A DNA stretch of 64,000 bases from JAJDXW01 sp965223775 (GCA_965223775.1 OZ245021.1:5518001-5582000), one strand, 5' to 3'. Shown: positions 35,089 through 44,440, numbered from the stretch's first letter. The notes: generated by a model not told the origin, from the sequence alone. Numbers and translations are program-made.

Positions 35089-36261
35089 ATGAACCTCATC
35101 GAACGGATCGAGAACCGTCGCGAGCGGAGCGAGGAGGAACGGCTCGTCCTCGACTCGGTGGCGCGTCTCGCGGACGAGGTGATCGCGCCCCGCGCCGCCC
35201 ACCATGATCGCACGGCCGAGTTTCCGGCCGAAAACATGGCTGCCATCAACGATCTCGGCCTCAACGCGATCTTCGTGCCCGACGCGTACGAGGGCGCCCT
35301 CCTCCCGTTCGGCACCTACCTCGAGTGCGTGAAGCTCCTCACCCGCGCGTGCTCCTCGACCGGCATCATCTACGCCACCACCTTCCACGCCATGAAGCCG
35401 CTCATCGACTTCGGGTCGGCGGAGCAGAAGGCGCGCCTCCTCCCCCGCATCGCGCACGGGGGGCTCGGCTCGCTCGTCATCACCGAGCCCTCCGCGGGGT
35501 CGGACGCGACCGCGATGCGGACCCGCTTCGTTCCCGAGGGCGACGAGGTCGTGGTCACCGGGGAGAAGACCTTCATCAGCAGCGGCGACGTCTCCGAGCT
35601 CCTCCTCGTGTTCGGCAAGTGGTCGGAGATCGAGGACCCGCGGGGCGCGATCACCGCCCTCGTCGTCGAGCGCGGGGCGCCCGGGATGACCGTCGCCGGG
35701 CGCGAGGACAAGATGGGGATGCGGGCCTCGTCCACCGTCACCCTCCGCTTCGAGGGGTGCCGCGTGCCGCGCGCGAACCTCCTCGGGGGCCCCGGGGACG
35801 GGCTCCGGATCCTCCTCGCCTCGCTCAACAAGTCGCGCCCCTCGATCGCGGCCCACGCCCTCGGCATCGCGCGGGCCGCCTTCGACGACATGGTGGGCTG
35901 GATGAACGAGCGCCGCCAGTCGGGGCGGGCGGTCATCGACTTCCAGGGCAACCAGTTCCTCCTCGCGGACCTCGCCTCGGAGCTCGCCCTGTGCGAAGCG
36001 TGGCTCGACTACGTGGCGGGGCTCGTGGAGAGCGATTCGGGTGCCGGGGACTACGCGATCGAGGCTTCGATCGCAAAGCTTCGCGCCTCCGACCTCGCGA
36101 TGCGGATGGCGACCGAGGCGGTGCAGATGCACGGCGGCTACGGCTACATCAAGGACTACCGGGTGGAGCGGCTGATGCGCGACGCCAAGATCACCCAGAT
36201 CTGGGAGGGCACCAACCAGGTCCACCGCCAGCTCATCGGCCGGCACTTCCGCGCCCGCTGA
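35089..36261 (+). CDS. Acyl-CoA dehydrogenase family flavoprotein
   Basis: A 390-residue FAD enzyme with the complete acyl-CoA dehydrogenase pattern: VITEPSAGSDATAM near 135, the GEKTFISSGDVSELLLV strand, KMGMRASSTVTLRFEGCRVP, and the C-terminal MHGGYGYIKDYRVERLMRD with the catalytic-base candidate E373 in QIWEGTNQ. It introduces a C2-C3 double bond in an acyl-CoA; chain specificity cannot be read. The frame is open upstream through a CCGG-rich stretch, but the ATG at 35089 gives the normal family start. Confidence 0.94.
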   Translation: MNLIERIENRRERSEEERLVLDSVARLADEVIAPRAAHHDRTAEFPAENMAAINDLGLNAIFVPDAYEGALLPFGTYLECVKLLTRACSSTGIIYATTFHAMKPLIDFGSAEQKARLLPRIAHGGLGSLVITEPSAGSDATAMRTRFVPEGDEVVVTGEKTFISSGDVSELLLVFGKWSEIEDPRGAITALVVERGAPGMTVAGREDKMGMRASSTVTLRFEGCRVPRANLLGGPGDGLRILLASLNKSRPSIAAHALGIARAAFDDMVGWMNERRQSGRAVIDFQGNQFLLADLASELALCEAWLDYVAGLVESDSGAGDYAIEASIAKLRASDLAMRMATEAVQMHGGYGYIKDYRVERLMRDAKITQIWEGTNQVHRQLIGRHFRAR

Positions 36262-36535
36262 GCCCGGGCCGCCGGCCGTCCGCCGCGGGGCCGGCACCTC
36301 ACCCACCCGGCCACGCATCGGGCTCTCGCCAGCCGTTTCGGCCAATTCGGCCATCCGGGCCGCGCGCCGGCTCCGAGTGGGCGCGGCTCCGCTTCGCGCC
36401 GTACCCACGACTGTGCCCGGCAGCCCGTGGCCGGGGACGGCCATGCCTCGCTGCCTCGTGCCCGCGGGAGCGCTCGGAGCGCGGCATGCGGTCGGGTCGG
36501 GCGGCCGTCGCTCCGGACGCTGACCCGCGGCCCGA

Positions 36536-37495
36536 TCAGCCGCGGTAGCGGCGCGCCCCGCCGTCGCGGTGCCAGAGCCGCAGCATGAGGCGCTTGCGCT
36601 CGGGGTCCGGGTCGTCGGTGAAGGACGCCCGCCCGTGCCCGCACCAGCGGTTGTTCACGAATTGGAGCTCGCCCGGCTTCAGGGTGAACTCGCAGCACAG
36701 GGTCGGGTCCTCCACCACCCGGGTCATCGTCTCGAACGCCGCGCGCGTCTCCTCGTCCATCTCCACCCGCGCCGTCTCGTACCCGGCCGGGATGGTGAAG
36801 TGGGTGTAGCGGCAGCGCAGATCCGGGCGGAGATCGAAGACCGGGAAGAACACCGTCTGCGGCTCGTCCGGCCAGAAGTCGCCCTGGCGGTCCTGGTAGA
36901 AGGGGCGGTAGAGGCGCTCGAGCAGCGCCGGGTGCTCCGCGAGAAGCACGTTGTGGACCGAGTAGAAGCTGACGAAGCGGCTCGCCCCTCCCTCGCGGGC
37001 GGCCCGCAGGCAGAGCAGGCTCACGTGGTCGGGCGGGGTGTGGTTGAAGGAGTTGTCGACGTGGGGCGGCTGGGCGACGTTGGTGCGGAACCCGCGCACT
37101 CCGATCCGCTTCTTGACCCCGGTGTCGGTGACCTCCACCAGCACCTCGCCGTCCCGGGACTGGACGACGGGGCGCCCCACCATCGTCCCGAGCAGCCAGA
37201 ACGCCGCTTCGATGCTCGGCCGGCCGGCGAGCTCTTCGATCGGCACCCGGTCGACGACCACCACCCCTGGCCCGTCATCGAGACGGCGACGCACCTCGCC
37301 CATGAGCGCGCGGCACGCGTCGAGCTCGTAGTCGGCATCGTCGAGCAGGAAGGAGGGGACCGGGTCGCGCTCGAGGGTGCGGGCGAGCCGCGCGATCTCC
37401 GCCGTGCACGCCTCCGGCATCGGGAGGCGCCAGTCCCGGTCCCGGATGGTGGTACGGGTCCAGGCGCGCGGCCCGGTGACCGGCTCGCGGATCAT
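36536..37495 (-). CDS. TauD/TfdA-family 2-oxoglutarate/Fe(II) dioxygenase
   Basis: A 319-residue enzyme with the iron triad H145-x-D147 (PPHVDNS) and distal H287 (CGHGRASF), followed by R302/R306 for 2-oxoglutarate. The FVNNRWCGHGR motif is typical of the gamma-butyrobetaine-hydroxylase/TauD branch. It hydroxylates an unactivated carbon of an organic acid, amine or sulfonate while converting 2-oxoglutarate to succinate. It follows a PhyH-type dioxygenase on the same strand after 14 bases, so the two oxygenases probably act in one pathway. Confidence 0.92.
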   Translation of the reverse strand: MIREPVTGPRAWTRTTIRDRDWRLPMPEACTAEIARLARTLERDPVPSFLLDDADYELDACRALMGEVRRRLDDGPGVVVVDRVPIEELAGRPSIEAAFWLLGTMVGRPVVQSRDGEVLVEVTDTGVKKRIGVRGFRTNVAQPPHVDNSFNHTPPDHVSLLCLRAAREGGASRFVSFYSVHNVLLAEHPALLERLYRPFYQDRQGDFWPDEPQTVFFPVFDLRPDLRCRYTHFTIPAGYETARVEMDEETRAAFETMTRVVEDPTLCCEFTLKPGELQFVNNRWCGHGRASFTDDPDPERKRLMLRLWHRDGGARRYRG

Positions 37496-37509
37496 GGGCG
37501 CCGGCCGGC

Positions 37510-38445
37510 TCAGTCCGCGGCCGCGGCCCGCTCGCGCGCCGCATCCGGCTCCGGCCCCGGCGCCGGCTCGTGCGCCGCAGCGAAGTAGCGGTGCCCGAGG
37601 GTACGCTGGTTCTCGTAGAGCGAGCCCTGGTAGACCGCCTTGGGGAGGGGGATCCGGACCGGGGCCGGCGCGAGCCGGGGCTCCAGGGTCGGCTCGCCGT
37701 GCACCACCCGGCGGTTGAACTCCTCGAGGTCGTCGAGGGGCTCGGTCCCCGCGAGCGGCCAGGCGTCCGCCGCCGAATACTCGAAGAAGAGGACCCGGCG
37801 CGGCCGCTCGCTCCGGTTGACGGCGGAGCCGTGCACGAGGCGCGCGTGGTGGATGGTGACGCTGCCCGCGGGGGCGGTGAGGGCCACCGCGCCCGAGAGG
37901 TCGACGGGGGCGCGCTCGACGTCGATGCCGCCGCAGAACGCCCCGTCCGCGTGGTGGTCGTGCACCGGGCCGAGGTGGCTGCGGGGGAGCACCATCATCG
38001 GGCCGTTCCCCTCGTCCATGTCGTCGAGGAGGATGCCGACCGCGAGCACGTCGTCGTTGGTGTGCGGGTAGAAGGCCCAGTCCTGGTGCCATTCGACGGG
38101 CGCGCCGAAGCCCGGCGACTTGAGGTTCACCTTGCCCCCCGCGCGTACCCGGATGTGGGGACCGATGAGGGGTTCGAGGGCGGCCATGACGGGCGGGTGG
38201 CCGGCCATGTCCCAGTAGAACGGATGGGCTAGGTGGGGGCTCTTGATGCGGCGCACGCGCGGCCGCTCCGGGGTATGGGAGGGCTCGAGGTCGAGCACCT
38301 TCGTATGGGCGACGAGACCGCGGGCGGTCGCGACCACCTCGCCCGTCACCCGGCGGAGCTCCGCGAGTGTCTCCCCTCCGAGGAGGCGCTCGACGACGAC
38401 GTAGCCCTCGCGCCGGTAGTGCTCGACCTGTTCGCGCGTCAACAT
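37510..38445 (-). CDS. Phytanoyl-CoA dioxygenase (PhyH) family protein
   Basis: A 311-residue Fe(II)/2-oxoglutarate oxygenase. The iron ligands are H120 and D122 (EWHQDWAFYPHTN) and H205 (LVHGS), followed by NRSERPRR with the 2-oxoglutarate Arg. The start at 38445 (MLTREQVEHYRREGYVVV) is the standard PhyH N-terminus; the longer open frame upstream adds only a basic tail. It probably hydroxylates a small metabolite and works with the TauD-like enzyme 14 bases downstream. Divergent from it is an MFS transporter gene, possibly for the same compound. Confidence 0.92.
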   Translation of the reverse strand: MLTREQVEHYRREGYVVVERLLGGETLAELRRVTGEVVATARGLVAHTKVLDLEPSHTPERPRVRRIKSPHLAHPFYWDMAGHPPVMAALEPLIGPHIRVRAGGKVNLKSPGFGAPVEWHQDWAFYPHTNDDVLAVGILLDDMDEGNGPMMVLPRSHLGPVHDHHADGAFCGGIDVERAPVDLSGAVALTAPAGSVTIHHARLVHGSAVNRSERPRRVLFFEYSAADAWPLAGTEPLDDLEEFNRRVVHGEPTLEPRLAPAPVRIPLPKAVYQGSLYENQRTLGHRYFAAAHEPAPGPEPDAARERAAAAD

Positions 38446-38631
38446 CTTCTGCCTCTGCCCCTTCCGCCCTCGTTCCGGCCCCGCTCCGGTGTCCGCCCCG
38501 CACGCGGTCAAGCGGACTCCCTTCCGCCTTGCCGCGCGCAACCCTCCGCGGCGCCATCATGATATCGCGCGGCGCGATCCCGGCAAGCGGCGACGGGCCA
38601 GCCACTTCCCTCGCACGGACCCGCGTACGAC

Positions 38632-39923
38632 ATGAAGACCACCGGACCGGACCGGCCCCCCGCCCGGACAGCTCCCGACAACCCTCCGCCCGACCCCCCG
38701 CCCGACGCCCCGCCGACCACCCGGCAGGCGAAGTGGCTGTGGCTCGCGGTCGTCGCGATGCTGATCCAGCAGGCCTTCTTCTACATGTCGACCCTGGTGC
38801 TCCCCATCGCCGCGCCCGCGATCTCCGAATCGCTCGGGCTCAGCATCTCGCTCGTCGGCCTCTACACCGCCATCATGTACGTCGCGTCCACCCTCTCGGC
38901 GGGCGCCTCCGGCTCCTTCATCCAGCGCTTCGGAGCGCTTCGGGTGAGCCAGACCGCCCTCGTCCTGATGGGCCTCGGGCTCCTCTTCTCGTGGCCGGGG
39001 TGGGCAATTCTCTTCGCGATGACCGCCTTCGTGATCGGATTGGGATCGGCCGTCTCGACCCCGGCCAGCTCAGACATCCTCGGCCGCTACTGCCCGCCCC
39101 GGCGCGCCCCGCTCATCTTCTCCATCAAGCAGACCGGGGTGCCGGTAGGCGGCATGCTCGCCGGGGTCCTCGTGCCCGCGTTCACCATCGCCTTCGGGTG
39201 GGAGGGGGCGTTCATCGCCTGCGGGGCGATGTGCCTCGTCCTCGCCTTCCTCCTCCAGCCGCTTCGCGCGGAGTTCGACCAGTACGCGAGCCCCTCGCAT
39301 CGCATCTCCATGCGGGCGGTGGTCCACACCGTGCGGGCGGTGCTCGTTCATCCGCGGCTCCGCGAGCTCGCCCTCTGCTCGGTGTCGTGGGTGGGTCTCC
39401 AGGCCATCTACGGGGCGTTCCTCTTCGCGTTCCTCGCGGACGGGCTCGGATACCCGCCGGGGACGGCGGGCTGGGTGTTCGCGGCCGGCAACGCGGCCGC
39501 GGTGGGCGCGCGGATCCTCTGGGGGTGGATCGCGAGCCGGTTCCTCAACGCGCGCGCCCTCCTCGGGTGGCTCGCGGTGGTGATGGCGGCGGCGAGCGTC
39601 GCCACCGCCAACTTCGGGCCCGGCTGGCCCATCGTCGCCATCGCCGCGGTCGCGGTGGTGTACGCCGGCACCGCGATAAGCTGGCACGGGGTCCTCCTCG
39701 CCGAGATCGCGCGCCTCTCCCCGGTCGACCGGATCGGGGCGATGACGGGGGGCGTGCTCCTCTTCACGAGCACCGAATCATGCTGTACCCGCTCCTGTTC
39801 GGCGCGATCCTCGAGGCGACGGGAAGCTACGCCCCGGGGTTCGTCATCGCCGCCGTCCCCGCCCTCTACACCGGCCTGCGGATGCTGCTCCGCCGGCGCC
39901 GGCCGGCTCGCACCCGAGCCTGA
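38632..39923 (+). CDS. MFS transporter with a C-terminal frameshift
   Basis: A major facilitator permease with a Pro-rich cytoplasmic N-terminus (about 32 residues) and then roughly twelve hydrophobic segments; RAPLIFSIKQTGVPVGGM is a typical MFS loop. The frame from 38632 encodes MFS sequence up to LLFTST (codon at 39772) and then turns into Cys/Ser/Arg nonsense. The last helix continues in another frame as IMLYPLLFGAILEATGSYAP to the stop at 39921. Loss of one G near 39775 explains this (ACC-GGA-ATC expected). It is either a recent mutation or a read error. It is divergent from the PhyH gene. Confidence 0.85.
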
Positions 39924-40130
39924 GCCCGCTCCGGAGCATGCGAGGCGCGCCTGCAGTCGGACGGTCCGGAAGAATCCGGCCGGCACGGTGTCTCGTCTCG
40001 GGCGAGATCCCCCGCCGCCATCGCCGGGCGGGCGTGGTAATTTAGGCGGCTTGGCCCGGCCCCACCCGCCATCGACACGATCAACCCGAGCCGCGGCCGG
40101 TGCCGGCCGGCCGGCCCACAGGAGCCCTCG

Positions 40131-40760
40131 ATGAAGTTCTACGACTGCGTCACCGCCCCGAGCCCGCGCCGCGTGCGCATCTTCGCCGCCGAGAAGGGGA
40201 TCGATCTTCCCACCGTCCAGGTGGACCTTCGCAACGGCGAGCACTTCGGGGAGGCGTTCCGGGCCATCAACCCCACCTGCACGGTTCCGGTCCTCGAGCT
40301 CGACGACGGGACCTGCATCTACGAATCGGTCGCGGTGTGCCGCTATCTCGAAGCGGCGTACCCGGAACCGCCCCTCATGGGAAGCGATCCGGCCGAGCAG
40401 GGGGTCGTCGCGATGTGGGACCACCGGATCGAGTTCGAGGGCTTCCAGGCGGCGGCCGAGATGTTCCGCAACGTCTCCCGGGGAATGAAGGACCACGCGC
40501 TCGCCGGCCCCGATCCGGTGGCCCAGATCCCCGAGCTCGCCGAGCGCGGCCGGCTCCGGGTGGGGCGTTTCTTCAACACCCTCGACGGCCAGCTCGACGG
40601 GCGCGAGTTCGTCACCGGAACCCGCTGCACCGTGGCCGACATCACCGCCCTGGTGGCCGTGGACTTCATCAATCGGCTGAAGGTGGACATCCCCGAGGCG
40701 TGCGGCAACGTGCGCCGCTGGCACGAGGCGGTGAGCGCGCGCCCGAGCGCGAGCGCCTGA
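40131..40760 (+). CDS. Glutathione S-transferase family protein
   Basis: A 209-residue GST. The thioredoxin-like N-terminal domain (1-80) contains the TAPSPRRVRIFAAEKG active-site helix, the cis-Pro CTVPVLEL and the ES dipeptide that binds glutathione (IYESVAVCRYLE). The all-helical C-terminal domain has the TVADITALVAVDF N-cap motif. It conjugates or uses glutathione on an electrophile of unknown identity. AGGAG precedes the ATG. Confidence 0.92.
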   Translation: MKFYDCVTAPSPRRVRIFAAEKGIDLPTVQVDLRNGEHFGEAFRAINPTCTVPVLELDDGTCIYESVAVCRYLEAAYPEPPLMGSDPAEQGVVAMWDHRIEFEGFQAAAEMFRNVSRGMKDHALAGPDPVAQIPELAERGRLRVGRFFNTLDGQLDGREFVTGTRCTVADITALVAVDFINRLKVDIPEACGNVRRWHEAVSARPSASA

Positions 40761-40827
40761 CGCCGCCATGGGCGTCGCCTTGCCGCGCGCTGCCTTGCGC
40801 GACCGGTCCGGCGGAAGGCGCGCGGAT

Positions 40828-41769
40828 ATGCTCGGCCGGGCCGATCTCGCCGGTGGCGGTGAGCCGGACGCTCGTGGCCGTGCGAAGGGCCGGCACGGGC
40901 GGCGGTTCGGTACCGGCGCCGGCGCGACCGGCTTGCGCTGCGAAGTGCGCAGAGCGGGCGGGCGCGGATCCGGCTCCCTGCCGTCTCCCCCGCGGCGGCG
41001 TGTTCTCCTCGTGGCGGCCCTCGGAGCCGCCCTGGCACTCGGTCTCGCAGGGCCGCCGGCGGCCACCGCCGCCGAGGCGACGGTCGCGGTCGCCACCAAC
41101 TTCCTGCTGCCCCTGCGGTCGCTCGCCGAGGAGTTCGCGGCCCGCACCGGGCATTCGCTCCGAATCAGCTCCGGCTCGACCGGCCAGATCTTCGCCCAGA
41201 TCACGAACGGGGCGCCCTACGACGCCTTTCTCTCCGCGGACGCGGCCCGCCCGCAGCGCCTCGAGGAGGCCGGGCTCACCCTGCCCGGAACCCGGCGCAC
41301 CTACGCCCTCGGGCGCATCGTCCTGTGGAGCGCCGAGCCGGGGCGGGTGACTGCGGGCGGGGCGCAAGCCCTCGGCACCCTCGGCGACGGGCGGATCGCG
41401 ATCGCCAACCCCGAGGTCGCCCCCTACGGCGTCGCCTCGCAGGAGACTCTCGAGCGGCTCGGCTTCTGGGAGCTCATTCAGGACCGGCTCGTCCGCGGGA
41501 TCAACGTTGCCCAGGTGTTCCAGTTCATCGGGACCAGGAACGCCGCCATGGGATTCATCGCCCAGTCCCAGCTCCCGGCCCGTCCCAAGGGTGCGGAGGG
41601 AAGCGTCTGGCTCGTCCCCGCCGACCTGCACGGACCGATCCGCCAGGACATGGTGCTGCTGAAACGCGCCGCGGACAACGAGGCCGCCTTCGCGTTCCTC
41701 GACTTCCTCGCCGCCCCGGACATCCTGCGGCGGATCGAGACGTTCGGCTACTCCGCCCCTCCCGAATGA
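40828..41769 (+). CDS. modA: Molybdate/tungstate ABC transporter binding protein ModA
   Basis: A periplasmic oxyanion-binding protein. After a Sec signal (hydrophobic run RRRVLLVAALGAALALGLAG, cleavage near ATA-A) the mature part starts EATVAVATNFLLPL and has the ISSGSTGQIFAQITNGAPYD loop that binds the anion in ModA. The start is uncertain. The ATG at 40828 has a GGAAGG site 9 bases upstream but gives an overly long n-region. The ATG at 40768 or a GTG at 40945 are alternatives. It heads a modABC operon. No ModE regulator is nearby and no Moco riboswitch was recognised upstream. Confidence 0.88.
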   Translation: MLGRADLAGGGEPDARGRAKGRHGRRFGTGAGATGLRCEVRRAGGRGSGSLPSPPRRRVLLVAALGAALALGLAGPPAATAAEATVAVATNFLLPLRSLAEEFAARTGHSLRISSGSTGQIFAQITNGAPYDAFLSADAARPQRLEEAGLTLPGTRRTYALGRIVLWSAEPGRVTAGGAQALGTLGDGRIAIANPEVAPYGVASQETLERLGFWELIQDRLVRGINVAQVFQFIGTRNAAMGFIAQSQLPARPKGAEGSVWLVPADLHGPIRQDMVLLKRAADNEAAFAFLDFLAAPDILRRIETFGYSAPPE

Positions 41770-41826
41770 CGCAGCGCCAGGACGCGGCGGCCGCGACGGC
41801 CGTTTCCGGGACGAAGTGGCGCTGAC

Positions 41827-42504
41827 ATGCCCTTCGATCTCAGTCCGCTCTGGCTGAGCCTCGAGCTCGCCGCCATCACGGTGGCGATCCTCATGCTGGT
41901 CGGGACGCCAATCGCGTGGTGGCTCGCTCGCACCCGCAGCCGGCTCCGGGTGGCCGTCGAGGCGGTGGTCGCCCTCCCTCTCGTCCTCCCGCCCACCGTG
42001 CTCGGCTTCTACGTCCTCCTCCTGCTCGGGCCGGGCGGCCCCCTCGGCGGGCTCCTCGTGTCCATGACCGGACAGTCCCTCACCTTCTCGTTCGAGGGCC
42101 TGGTCTTCGCGTCCGCGATCTACTCCATGCCCTTCGTGGTGCAGCCGGTCCAGGGGGCGTTCGAGGCGGTGGGACGGGGGCCGCTCGAGGCGGCGTTCGC
42201 CCTGCGCGCCCGCGCCTTCGACGCCTTCTTCACCGTGGCGGTGCCGATGGCCCGGCGCGGTTTCATCACCGGCGGGGTGCTCGGCTTCGCCCACACCCTC
42301 GGGGAGTTCGGGGTGGTCCTGATGGTCGGCGGAAACATCCCCGGCGAGACCCGGGTCATCTCGATTGCCGTCTTCGAGCACGTCGAGACCCTGAACTACC
42401 CGGCGGCCCACGCCCTGTCCGCCATCCTCCTCGGCTTCTGCTTCCTGGTGCTGGTGACCGTGTACGCGGTCAACCGGCGCTTCCCGGTCCATGCCGGCGG
42501 CTGA
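41827..42504 (+). CDS. modB: Molybdate ABC transporter permease ModB
   Basis: A 225-residue membrane protein with five or six hydrophobic segments, PLVLPPTVLGFYVLL and the coupling motif EAAFALRARAFDAFF, all characteristic of ModB. It carries molybdate across the inner membrane. Its 3' end overlaps modC by 14 bases, and it follows modA after 57 bases. Confidence 0.94.
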   Translation: MPFDLSPLWLSLELAAITVAILMLVGTPIAWWLARTRSRLRVAVEAVVALPLVLPPTVLGFYVLLLLGPGGPLGGLLVSMTGQSLTFSFEGLVFASAIYSMPFVVQPVQGAFEAVGRGPLEAAFALRARAFDAFFTVAVPMARRGFITGGVLGFAHTLGEFGVVLMVGGNIPGETRVISIAVFEHVETLNYPAAHALSAILLGFCFLVLVTVYAVNRRFPVHAGG

Positions 42505-43654
42505 TCCCAACACCGCCCTGCGCCTCGAAGCGAACCTGGTCCTCGACCGGAAGGACTTCCGCCTCGACGCATCGCTCGACATCGGCCTCTCCGGGGTGAC
42601 CGCGATCTTCGGACCGTCCGGCTGCGGCAAGACGACCTTCCTCCGGGCGATCGCGGGGCTCGAGCGGGAAGCGAGTGGGCGGATCGCGTTCGAGGGCACG
42701 GTGTGGCAGGACGAGCGGATCTTCGTCCCGGCCCGTGATCGCCGGGCCGGCCTCGTCTTCCAGGACGCGCGCCTCTTCTCCCACCTCACGGTGCGGGGAA
42801 ACATCCTCTACGGCCATCGCCGCACCCCGAAGGGCGAACGGATGTTCCGCCCCGAGACGGTGATCCGCCTGATGGATCTCGAGCCGCTCCTCGGGCGGCG
42901 CGTTTCGTCCCTCTCGGGCGGGGAGCGCCAGCGGGTCTCGTTCGCGCGCGCGGTGCTCGCGAATCCTCGGCTGCTCCTGATGGACGAACCGCTTGCCTCC
43001 CTCGACCAGGACCGCAAGGAGGACATCCTCCCCTTCATCGAGCGACTCGCGGGGGAGCTCCGGATCCCCACCCTCTACGTCAGCCACGAGATCGACGAGG
43101 TGGTGCGCCTCGCATCCGAACTGGTGCTGATGAGCGAGGGCCGGATTGTCGCGAGCGGCTCCATCGAGGAGGTATCCAACCGCTTCGACCTTCGGAGCTA
43201 CGCGGGACGCCTGGATGCGGGCTCGATCATCCGGATGCGGGTCGCGGGCCACGACCCGGAGACCGGGATCACGCACTTCGCCTTCAACGGAGGCGAGGTC
43301 ATCGGACCTCGTGTCGAGATACCGGAAGGGGCGGAAGTGAACCTCCGGGTGCGCTCGCGCGACGTCGCGATCGCGCTCGAACCCCCGGGGCGGACCAGCA
43401 TCCTCAACGTCCTGCCCGGCAAGGTGGTGGAGATCGGCCCGAACGACGGCCCGCAGGCGCACGTCCTCCTCGACGTCGGGACTCCCCTCTGGGCGCGCAT
43501 CATGCGCCGCTCGGTGGACGAGCTGGAGCTCGCCCCCGGCCGCCCGGTCTATGCGCTCATCAAGGCGGTGGCGGTGGATCGCCGGAGCCTCGGGCGGCCG
43601 ACCGCAATGGACCTCTCGCTCGCGGAGCGCGATGGAGAAGACCCCGGCGGGTAG
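42491..43654 (+). CDS. modC: Molybdate ABC transporter ATP-binding protein ModC
   Basis: A 387-residue ATPase with Walker A GPSGCGKTT (41-49), signature LSGGERQ (141-147), Walker B LLLMDEP (161-167) and LYVSHEIDEVVRLA switch. The C-terminal third (about 310-385, with INVLPGKVVEIGPND-like sequence) is the Mop domain that senses or binds molybdate. It overlaps modB by 14 bases. The set supplies molybdenum for molybdoenzymes, none of which is encoded in this window. Confidence 0.94.
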   Translation: MPAADPNTALRLEANLVLDRKDFRLDASLDIGLSGVTAIFGPSGCGKTTFLRAIAGLEREASGRIAFEGTVWQDERIFVPARDRRAGLVFQDARLFSHLTVRGNILYGHRRTPKGERMFRPETVIRLMDLEPLLGRRVSSLSGGERQRVSFARAVLANPRLLLMDEPLASLDQDRKEDILPFIERLAGELRIPTLYVSHEIDEVVRLASELVLMSEGRIVASGSIEEVSNRFDLRSYAGRLDAGSIIRMRVAGHDPETGITHFAFNGGEVIGPRVEIPEGAEVNLRVRSRDVAIALEPPGRTSILNVLPGKVVEIGPNDGPQAHVLLDVGTPLWARIMRRSVDELELAPGRPVYALIKAVAVDRRSLGRPTAMDLSLAERDGEDPGG

Positions 43655-43801
43655 CCGCGCGCAACCTCGGACCGCCTCACGCCATCTCACGCCATCTCGA
43701 ACCGCCTCGGACCGCCGGGGCCCGGGTCCGTCCGCCGAATCGAGTCCCCGGCGAGCCATCCGCGGCGGGCGGCGGGGCCGGTTCCCGGGCAACCGGCTAC
43801 C

Positions 43802-44006
43802 TAGCCCGGAAAAATCACCGATTTCCTGCTGCGGACGCCAATCTGTCGCTTCGCGCTTCTCCCAAGGTCGCCGCGGTAGCGGGCCGTACTCCCTCAAGCC
43901 GCTTCGACGTAGTGTCGACTACGCCTTCAGCGCCTTTCAGTCCGTGCGGCCCGCTACCACGGCATCTTGGCGCCCTCGCGACGAAAATCGGTGAGATTTC
44001 CGGGCT
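43802..44006 (+). repeat. Dispersed hairpin element, copy C
   Basis: A 205-bp copy in the same orientation as copy A. The left terminus TAGCCCGGAAAAATCACC has small changes, and the right terminus reads GGTGAGATTTCCGGGCT. The internal stem pairs GGTAGCGGGCCG (43875-43886) with 43947-43958 perfectly. In copy A the same stem is built from a different sequence (CTGTGACAGGCCG), so the pairing has been preserved by paired changes. Confidence 0.85.
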
Positions 44007-44008
44007 GG

Positions 44009-44394
44009 TTACGCGCGAAGCTCAGGTTGGGAGCACGGAATTCCCGGGATCGCCGCCTTCCAGGGACCGCGGGCCGCCCGGGAGCACGGGCCTCCTGGGA
44101 CCGTGGGCCTCCTGGGAGATGAGGCGAGGCGTGCGCGGATTCCATCAGGGCCCGGGAACCGAGGTTCCCTCTCCAGAGGCCGGATACAAGTGTGCAACTG
44201 AACCTGCTTGCCCGAACAGCTCCCCCCTTGCAAATGCGGGGCGGACCATACAAGCGTGGGCCTCCTGGGAGCGTGGGCCTCCTGGGACCGTGGGCTTCCA
44301 GCCCGCGGTCGGTCCATGCGGGCTGGAAGCCCGCACTCCCAGGAAACCGGCGATCCCGGAAATCCCGGGCTCCCAACCCGAGCTTCGTGCGTAA
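44009..44394. repeat. REP-like composite with 47-bp terminal inverted repeats
   Basis: The ends at 44009-44055 and 44348-44394 are imperfect inverted copies of about 47 bases sharing the (C)GAAGCT-CAGGTTGGGAGC and GGGATCGCCG parts. Inside lie several GGGAGC-type REP units, including the 15-bp perfect stem GGGCTTCCAGCCCGC (44292-44306) with 44318-44332. The right end sequence also recurs at about 17886-17909. Confidence 0.75.
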
Positions 44395-44440
44395 TCAGGA
44401 CCCGCTATCATCGCGGAACCCACGACTCGGAGCGCCCCCG

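Larger units (their letters stand above)
43655..44440. other. 786-bp repeat-only intergenic region
   Basis: The first 150 bases hold short direct repeats of the CTCGGACCGCC / CACGCCATCT type (43668-43715). Then come the dispersed hairpin element copy C (43802-44006) and, almost touching it, a REP cluster with long inverted ends (44009-44394). No gene is supported; frames here are repeat-derived. Confidence 0.6.

Noticed and set aside
43802..44394. Possible CRISPR array
   Set aside because: The repeats are palindromes of varied spacing and orientation, spacers are not uniform, and no cas gene is nearby. REP/MITE-like repeats fit better.
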